Positions 6,323-10,475 of a stretch of 10,475 bases of DNA are shown one piece after another (position 1 is the first letter of the stretch; the number at the start of each line of letters is the position of its first letter). The position numbers and the translations under genes were made by a program. The notes below the pieces were generated by a model. The model was not told the origin of the DNA and searched no databases. It was given only the letters and a program-made list of their open reading frames with translations. Source of the DNA: Cytophagales bacterium (GTDB lineage: Bacteria > Bacteroidota > Bacteroidia > Cytophagales > Cyclobacteriaceae); NCBI GenBank assembly GCA_003454975.1, contig DMST01000524.1, forward strand, positions 24,217-34,691, read 5' to 3'.

Positions 6323-6952
6323 TTAGGTCTCATCATCCAGCTGAGCCAGCACCTGTTCCATCTCCGCAATCACCGGATCATAGTAGGTACGAGCTGCCTT
6401 GTGATTCATCCACACAATATAACCATAGAATGCGGCCAGAAAGACCAAGATCACCATTTTATCTACCAAGGAATCGGGCAATAAACCAGCCACCGGTGAG
6501 TCCCACGTGGTAGGGTCCCCGATGCCCAAGAAGAACAGTACGTTCATAAGGTAGGGGGGCAGCACATACCAGTAAAATACCGTCCGGAGCAGACGGGCTT
6601 GTTGTCGCACGTAGGCAAGGCGCGCCTGCAACTGCTCACGAAAGGGCAACGATACGTCCGGTTCTCCTTGCTTGCGGGTACTTCGCAACCGATAGACCAC
6701 GTAGGCAAACCAACCAATAGCGATGAGGCAAGCTACTTGCGTAAGGGGCCAGGGAAAGTACCAGGCCATGGCACCGAATCCCACCATACCCAAATAACTG
6801 GCCACTACCTCGCGCCGGTCTCTGAGCTTGATCTTTCGGTCCATCTCCATCGTTTTAGCCTCCAACTCATTCCCCAGCCGGTCCGTGTCTACCTTCAGGA
6901 TTCCTCGCTGACCAGACTGCCCCCAGATTTCTAATAGTTCGTCCTCTTTCAT
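6323..6952 (-). CDS. Four-helix membrane protein, candidate anti-sigma or sensor partner of the ECF sigma factor
   Basis: A 209-residue protein not assigned to a named family. A charged, helical N-terminal part (1-48: MKEDELLEIWGQ, later KTMEMDRKIKLRDRRE) precedes two membrane helices (about 49-66 and 69-88). A basic cytoplasmic or periplasmic linker with a helical stretch (105-122) follows, then two more helices (about 124-144 and 165-182) and an acidic tail ending QLDDET. Its ATG overlaps the sigma gene's stop in an ATGA, which implies translational coupling. In Bacteroidota, ECF sigma genes are very often followed by a small membrane protein that holds or senses for the sigma factor. The N-terminal cytosolic helical segment would be the expected sigma-binding part. 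It has no zinc-binding HxxxCxxC anti-sigma motif. The anti-sigma role is inferred from position and topology, not from sequence. Confidence 0.75.
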   Translation of the reverse strand: MKEDELLEIWGQSGQRGILKVDTDRLGNELEAKTMEMDRKIKLRDRREVVASYLGMVGFGAMAWYFPWPLTQVACLIAIGWFAYVVYRLRSTRKQGEPDVSLPFREQLQARLAYVRQQARLLRTVFYWYVLPPYLMNVLFFLGIGDPTTWDSPVAGLLPDSLVDKMVILVFLAAFYGYIVWMNHKAARTYYDPVIAEMEQVLAQLDDET

Positions 6953-7467
6953 GCCTTCAACTTTTGTTGCATGCAGGCCAGTAATCTAGCCCTAATCCGT
7001 TTCATCTTTACCGCCACGTGGTTCTCAGTAAGCCCCAGTACCGCAGCAATTTCTTTGTAAGGAAGTTCTTCCAGAAATAGCACCACCAAGGACCGATCGG
7101 CCGGATGCAACGCTTCAATGCAAGCCCGTAAGGCAGGGTAACGCTCGTCCGGTTCATCAGCCACCTCAGCCACCTGATATTCAATACTGTCCAACCGGTC
7201 TACCTTCGCATTTTTCCGATCCAGCTTCTGTTTGGCGTTCATGCATACATTGAGGGCCACCCGGTACAGCCAGGTGCCAGGAGCAGCCTTACCTAGAAAC
7301 TTACCTCGTGACTTCCAAGCCTGGATAATTACCTCCTGAAATAGGTCTTGAGGTTCTAGCGGAGCCACCGCATATATCCGGCAAATCCGAAGGATGGAAG
7401 CTTGATTGTTTTCAATCAGTTCTTCGAAACTCAGTGATCCGTGAAAATTCGTGTTTTGCCTCGTCAT
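6949..7467 (-). CDS. RNA polymerase ECF-type sigma-70 factor
   Basis: A 172-residue sigma factor of the ECF class. Region 2 spans about 20-85 with DLFQEVIIQAWKS (41-53) and GTWLYRVALNVCMNA (64-78), the -10 recognition and core-binding part. A 25-residue acidic linker follows. Region 4 spans about 113-165 with LHPADRSLVVLFLEELPYKE (120-139), the helix-turn-helix IAAVLGLTENHVAVKMKRIR (140-159) and a terminal ARL helix. There is no region 1 or 3, as expected for ECF factors. The ATG at 7467 gives a normal N-terminus (MTRQNTNFHGSLSFEELIEN). It leads a leftward unit with the membrane protein (4-base overlap) and the DUF1801 gene, so it probably controls its own operon and a small regulon. The stimulus is unknown. 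An inverted repeat lies 65-80 bases upstream. Confidence 0.93.
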   Translation of the reverse strand: MTRQNTNFHGSLSFEELIENNQASILRICRIYAVAPLEPQDLFQEVIIQAWKSRGKFLGKAAPGTWLYRVALNVCMNAKQKLDRKNAKVDRLDSIEYQVAEVADEPDERYPALRACIEALHPADRSLVVLFLEELPYKEIAAVLGLTENHVAVKMKRIRARLLACMQQKLKA

Positions 7468-7645
7468 GCAATGGGTTAGTCCATCCTACAGGAAAAATAT
7501 GACACAGTACATTGAAAATAAATTCAAAAGGTTCTTCTGACGAAGAATGGGTCATCTGGGCCTAAAGGTTAAGATTGTGACTTGCAGTTGCCTGCTTGCG
7601 TCATCAATAATAGGAGAAATGCACTGTCACCGGTACATTTCTAGC
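7468..7645. promoter_or_regulatory. Divergent intergenic region (sigma operon / NHL protein)
   Basis: 178 bases between outward-facing starts. On the - strand TATTTTTC (7499-7492) matches all but the last base of the Bacteroidota -7 element TAnnTTTG and lies 25 bases from the sigma start. A TTTG on the - strand (7528-7525) is 25 bases further up, longer than the usual spacer of about 19-21 bases. This makes it a weak candidate promoter. The inverted repeat at 7532-7547 lies just upstream of it. Confidence 0.35.
7532..7547. repeat. Inverted repeat upstream of the sigma operon
   Basis: TTCTTC, TGAC, GAAGAA form a perfect 6-bp inverted repeat around a 4-base centre. It sits 65 bases upstream of the sigma start and about 100 bases upstream of the NHL gene. 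It could be a binding site for a dimeric regulator or a chance palindrome; no U-run makes it a terminator. Confidence 0.45.
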
Positions 7646-8611
7646 ATGAAGCACCGTTTATTCGTAGGCCTTATCGGCGGCCTATATCTCGGGTCTCTTC
7701 CTTGGGTGGTGGCCCAAACCGTCACCGTAACTACCCTGACGAACTTAGATGCCAGTGGCGGGGTGACCACCGATGCCCAAGGAACACTGTACATTAGTGA
7801 TTTTGGTCCTCAATTGGGCAATCCGCAGGAGAGCACCTCCGTCTACCTATGGGATGCAAAGGCGGGAGCCTTTGAGGAGTTTGCCTCTGGCTTCCAAGGA
7901 GCCTCGGGGGCTTGTTTCGATGCTGAGGGCAATTTTTATCAGGCCAATCCTTTTGGCGGCTCCATCAGCAAGGTGTACCCTGATGGAACGGCAGACCACC
8001 GTTGGTGGACTACCGACTTGCAAACGCCCATCGGCTTGGAAGCCGACGCGCAAGGGAACCTCTATGTGTGCAATTGCGCGGGTGCAACTATTGGCCGGAT
8101 ATCTGCCGAAGGCTATTCGGTATTTGCCGAGTCTGATTTGTTCCAGTGCCCTAATGGACTCACCCAAGATGAGGAAGGCATCCTGTACGCCTGCAACTTC
8201 AATGACGGGAAGGTACTGCGTATAGATACGGAAGGACAAGTCAGTGAAGTAGTAGAACTACCGGTGCTTACCGGTGGCGCTAACCCGGTGGGGAATGGCC
8301 ACCTCATCTATTCCAAAGGATGGCTGTACGTGACTGCCATTGGTAGAGGAGAAATATACCGGGTGGCCCCGGACGGCTCTAGTTACGAATTGGTGGCGGG
8401 CAAGGCCTTTGGCTTTGCCAACGAGGATGGCGTAGCACAGGACGCTACCTTTTCTAAACCCAACGGTATTGCCGCTAGTATCACGGGCGACACCTTGTAT
8501 GTAAACGTATCAGAGCCTATCTGGCCGCAGGATCCTACTGCCCTGCACCCGGCTAGGGTCCGTATGGTTATTGGGGTCTGTTCTATACCCAATTCGCACT
8601 GCCAACCGTAA
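7646..8611 (+). CDS. Secreted NHL / SMP-30-like beta-propeller protein
   Basis: A 321-residue protein. MKHRLFVGLIGGLYLGSLPW plus VVAQ (1-24) is a Sec signal peptide. The rest is a chain of NHL/SMP-30-type blades: GGVTTDAQGTLYISDF (38-53), GACFDAEGNFYQAN (88-101), IGLEADAQGNLYVCN (129-143), NGLTQDEEGILYACN (170-184), GWLYVTAIGRGEIYRV (225-240) and KPNGIAASITGDTLYVN (271-287). The recurring GxxxDxxGNLY motif is the blade signature. Relatives include secreted hydrolase-like or binding propellers of the gluconolactonase group, but I do not see a full set of metal ligands, so an enzyme activity is not claimed. The ATG at 7646 starts the signal peptide. An in-frame upstream ATG at 7547 would place a Cys-rich, non-signal stretch in front and is less likely. 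The tail ends CSIPNSHCQP and carries two Cys. It lies 108 bases before the molybdenum hydroxylase genes; a functional link is unproven. Confidence 0.85.
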   Translation: MKHRLFVGLIGGLYLGSLPWVVAQTVTVTTLTNLDASGGVTTDAQGTLYISDFGPQLGNPQESTSVYLWDAKAGAFEEFASGFQGASGACFDAEGNFYQANPFGGSISKVYPDGTADHRWWTTDLQTPIGLEADAQGNLYVCNCAGATIGRISAEGYSVFAESDLFQCPNGLTQDEEGILYACNFNDGKVLRIDTEGQVSEVVELPVLTGGANPVGNGHLIYSKGWLYVTAIGRGEIYRVAPDGSSYELVAGKAFGFANEDGVAQDATFSKPNGIAASITGDTLYVNVSEPIWPQDPTALHPARVRMVIGVCSIPNSHCQP

Positions 8612-8719
8612 TTGTGTCTCCACAGGGCCCCGTTTGCACCCACCAGTCAAAGTGCATTCGAATACGGTCGGTTTTTTTACTACTTTATCCACATAATTTT
8701 ACCCGAATCATTCTAACAC
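8612..8719. promoter_or_regulatory. Intergenic leader before the molybdenum hydroxylase genes
   Basis: 108 bases with a T7 run at 8672-8678 and an AT-rich end. The T-run is not preceded by a convincing stem, so it is not called a terminator. TACTTTAT (8680-8687) partly resembles the -7 element TAnnTTTG but has two mismatches. The region probably holds the promoter of the following two-gene unit. Confidence 0.25.
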
Positions 8720-9175
8720 ATGGCTCTGTTTTCACTCAAAATCAATGGGTCCACCCAAGAAGTGGATGTAGACCCGAGCACCCCGCTTCTCTGGGTATTG
8801 CGCGATCATCTGGACATGGTAGGCACCAAGTTCGGCTGCGGTATTGCCGCTTGCGGTGCCTGTACCGTACACCTGGAGGGCAACGCCATTCGTTCTTGCT
8901 CCGTACCCGTATCCATGGTGGGGGAGCAAGCTGTCACCACCATCGAGGGACTGTCTGAGAAGGGTGACCACCCGGTACAGAAAGCATGGCTAGAGATAGA
9001 CGTTCCCCAATGTGGCTATTGCCAGGCCGGTCAGATCATGAATGCGGCCGCTCTGCTGAATCAAAACCCGAATCCTACAGATGCTCAGATTGAAGCTGCC
9101 ATGAGTGGCAACATCTGCCGCTGTGGTACCTATACCCGCATCAAAGAAGCCATCAAAACCGCCGCAAACTCCTAA
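8720..9175 (+). CDS. [2Fe-2S] small subunit of isoquinoline 1-oxidoreductase-type molybdenum hydroxylase (IorA-like)
   Basis: A 151-residue protein of the usual length for this family. The N-terminal plant-type [2Fe-2S] domain (about 1-75) has Cys40, Cys45, Cys48 and Cys60 (GCGIAACGACTV and RSCS). The C-terminal helical domain holds the second cluster with Cys98, Cys101, Cys133 and Cys135 (QCGYCQAGQ, ICRCGTYTRI). All eight ligands are present. This is the electron-transfer subunit of two-subunit xanthine-oxidase-family enzymes that hydroxylate N-heterocycles or oxidise aldehydes. It passes electrons from the molybdenum site in the large subunit to an external acceptor. There is no signal peptide; it is probably exported together with its Tat-tagged partner, which starts 3 bases downstream. 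Family is certain; substrate unknown, so the isoquinoline name is only a family label. Confidence 0.95.
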   Translation: MALFSLKINGSTQEVDVDPSTPLLWVLRDHLDMVGTKFGCGIAACGACTVHLEGNAIRSCSVPVSMVGEQAVTTIEGLSEKGDHPVQKAWLEIDVPQCGYCQAGQIMNAAALLNQNPNPTDAQIEAAMSGNICRCGTYTRIKEAIKTAANS

Positions 9176-9178
9176 GCC

Positions 9179-9991
9179 ATGACTGTATTCAAAACCAAAG
9201 TGGGCCGTCGGTCCTTTCTGAAGACATCTGCTCTGGCCGGTGGCGGGCTCATGATTAGCTTTAGCTGGCTGGCTTCGTGCAAACCCGGTGAGGAGGAACA
9301 AGCCCTACAAATGCCCGATGAGTGGTTTGAGCTCAACGGCTTTATCAAAATTGGCGAGAACGGAGTAGTGACCATCATGTCGCCCAATCCGGAGATTGGC
9401 CAGAACGTGAAGACCTCCATGCCTATGATTGTGGCCGAGGAGCTAGACGTAGACTGGGACAACGTGGTGGTAGAGCAAGCACCACTCAATACCGAGATAT
9501 TTACGCGCCAACTAGCGGGGGGGAGTCAATCCATCCGTCAGGGATGGAACAACTTGCGTATGGCCGGTGCTACCGGACGTCGCATGCTGATGGAAGCTGC
9601 CGCCAAAGTATGGCAGGTACCCGTGGGCGAGATTACCACCAAGAAAGGCGTGCTATACCACTCAGCTTCAGAACAATCTGCCGGATACGGTGAATTTGCC
9701 TCGGCTGCTGTGGGGCTGGAAGTACCCGAAGAGATTACTCTCAAGGAGATCAAGGATTTCACCATTATTGGTACAGACCGCCGCAATGTAGACGGACCGA
9801 AGATTGTAACCGGGCAGCCTCTGTACGGCCTGGATTATAAAGCTGAAGGCATGCTATACGCGATGGTGGCTCAGCCACCGGCCTTTGGTATGAAACTGAA
9901 ATCAGTAGATGTAGCAGCAGCCAAGGCCATGCCTGGCATCCGGGATGTATTCTCCTTTACTAGTTACCCCGCAGAGCAGGCCAAGCAATAG
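9179..9991 (+). CDS. Molybdopterin-binding large subunit (IorB-like), N-terminal fragment ending at an internal TAG
   Basis: Residues 1-270 of the large subunit of a xanthine-oxidase-family molybdenum hydroxylase, which oxidises aldehydes or N-heterocycles. The start has a twin-arginine signal, GRRSFLK (9-15) before a hydrophobic stretch, so folded, cofactor-loaded export by Tat is expected. LASC (31-34) may be a lipobox, making it a possible Tat lipoprotein. Family blocks include SPNPEIGQNVKTSMPMIVAE (68-87), LAGGSQSIRQGW (112-123), LRMAGATGRRMLMEAAAKVW (125-144) and GLDYKAEGMLYAMVAQPPAF (218-237). The family is about 700-750 residues long. Here the frame stops at TAG (9989-9991) after AEQAKQ, and the same frame resumes as homologous protein straight afterwards. 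The small-subunit gene ends 3 bases before the start, so the two form an operon. As written, the fragment lacks most of the molybdenum-binding part and should be inactive. Confidence 0.88.
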   Translation: MTVFKTKVGRRSFLKTSALAGGGLMISFSWLASCKPGEEEQALQMPDEWFELNGFIKIGENGVVTIMSPNPEIGQNVKTSMPMIVAEELDVDWDNVVVEQAPLNTEIFTRQLAGGSQSIRQGWNNLRMAGATGRRMLMEAAAKVWQVPVGEITTKKGVLYHSASEQSAGYGEFASAAVGLEVPEEITLKEIKDFTIIGTDRRNVDGPKIVTGQPLYGLDYKAEGMLYAMVAQPPAFGMKLKSVDVAAAKAMPGIRDVFSFTSYPAEQAKQ

Positions 9992-10475
9992 TCAGACGTA
10001 AGCGCCTTCTCGGAGCAGGTGGCCATCGTGGGCAACTCTACCTGGGAGGTAATGCAAGCCAAAAAGGCTCTAACTATTGAGTGGGAACCCTTCGGCGAAT
10101 ATGCCGATCTGTTTGCCGGCAGAGGAGATGATACCTATGAGAATCCGGTACCATCAGGATTGGAGAACAGCGCAGGCCACATTGAAAAGATGGCTGAACT
10201 AGGGGCCAAGGCTGCTCGCGAAGTACGGCGAGACGGAGACCCGGAGGCGGCCTTTGCCCGTGCCGCCAAGGTGGTAGAGGCTACCTACACGGCGCCCTTC
10301 CTTGCGCACAACACCATGGAGCCCATGAACTTCTTTGCCGACGTACGCGGCGGCAAAGCCCTCATGGTAGGTCCCACCCAAACACCCGAATACATGGAGA
10401 AAAGCCTCTCCGAACGTTTGGGCATTCCGTTGGAAAACATCGACATCCAAATGACCCGGCAGGGTGGGGGCTTCG
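9992..10475 (+). pseudogene. Continuation of the IorB-like subunit after the in-frame TAG (runs off the right edge)
   Basis: In the same frame as 9179-9991, 161 further codons are open to the window end. They read as normal family sequence: SDVSAFSEQVAIVGNSTWEV, later FLAHNTMEPMNFFADVRGGK and MTRQGGGF at the very end. MEPMN is the conserved block of the aldehyde-oxidase fold, and GGGF begins the glycine-rich molybdopterin-contact motif of the family. No other frameshift or stop is seen. Only the single TAG separates the two halves, so loss of function, if real, is recent. An in-frame ATG at 10052 exists, but it is inside a conserved block and lacks a spaced ribosome-binding site, so independent translation is unlikely. 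I label it pseudogene because, as given, it has no credible start. Confidence 0.75.

Noticed and set aside
6310..6369. ATG at 6369 as start of the DUF1801 gene
   Set aside because: It would add 20 Trp/Arg-rich residues and overlap the upstream gene by 47 bases; the conserved part begins at 6309.
9992..10475. TAG reassigned to an amino acid in this genome
   Set aside because: The genes ending at 2198 and 5337 stop at TAG at natural protein ends, so a general reassignment does not fit.

Overview
The window looks like ordinary chromosomal DNA from a member of the Bacteroidota, probably a Cytophagales- or Saprospirales-like marine or environmental lineage. This is inferred from Bacteroidota-typical content: an OmpL47-type repeat surface protein, an ECF sigma factor coupled to a membrane protein, and a Tat-exported isoquinoline-oxidoreductase-type molybdenum enzyme. 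There are also no obvious Shine-Dalgarno sites before most starts. No genus can be named from the sequence. No tRNA, rRNA, CRISPR array, insertion sequence, integrase or phage gene was seen.

Left part (1-3270): the 5' end of an exported TPR-like protein runs leftward out of the window. It is divergent from a 580-residue secreted protein made of about five OmpL47-type repeats, which ends at a strong hairpin terminator. Next come two leftward tandem genes for small, signal-less, beta-rich proteins that are clearly paralogous to each other. I do not recognise their family. The downstream copy ends at a good terminator.

Middle part (3480-7467): a leftward M48 (HtpX-like) membrane metalloprotease with its own terminator(s) is divergent from a rightward multi-pass membrane protein. 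The latter carries the Ser/His/Asp/HxxxH residue pattern of the ceramidase (CREST) superfamily. A small lipoprotein follows. Convergent to it is a leftward three-gene unit: ECF sigma factor, a four-helix membrane protein that overlaps it by 4 bases (candidate anti-sigma or sensor), and a DUF1801-type protein.

Right part (7646-10475): a secreted NHL/SMP-30-like beta-propeller is followed by a two-gene molybdenum hydroxylase unit. The small [2Fe-2S] subunit is intact. The Tat-targeted molybdopterin subunit is interrupted by an in-frame TAG at 9989-9991, after which the same frame continues as recognisable protein to the window edge. This is either a recent nonsense mutation, a sequence error or, less likely, readthrough.

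I found no convincing new defence or mobile system. The most informative oddities are the amber codon in the molybdenum enzyme, the uncharacterised paralogous pair, the ceramidase-like membrane protein and the sigma/membrane/DUF1801 operon.
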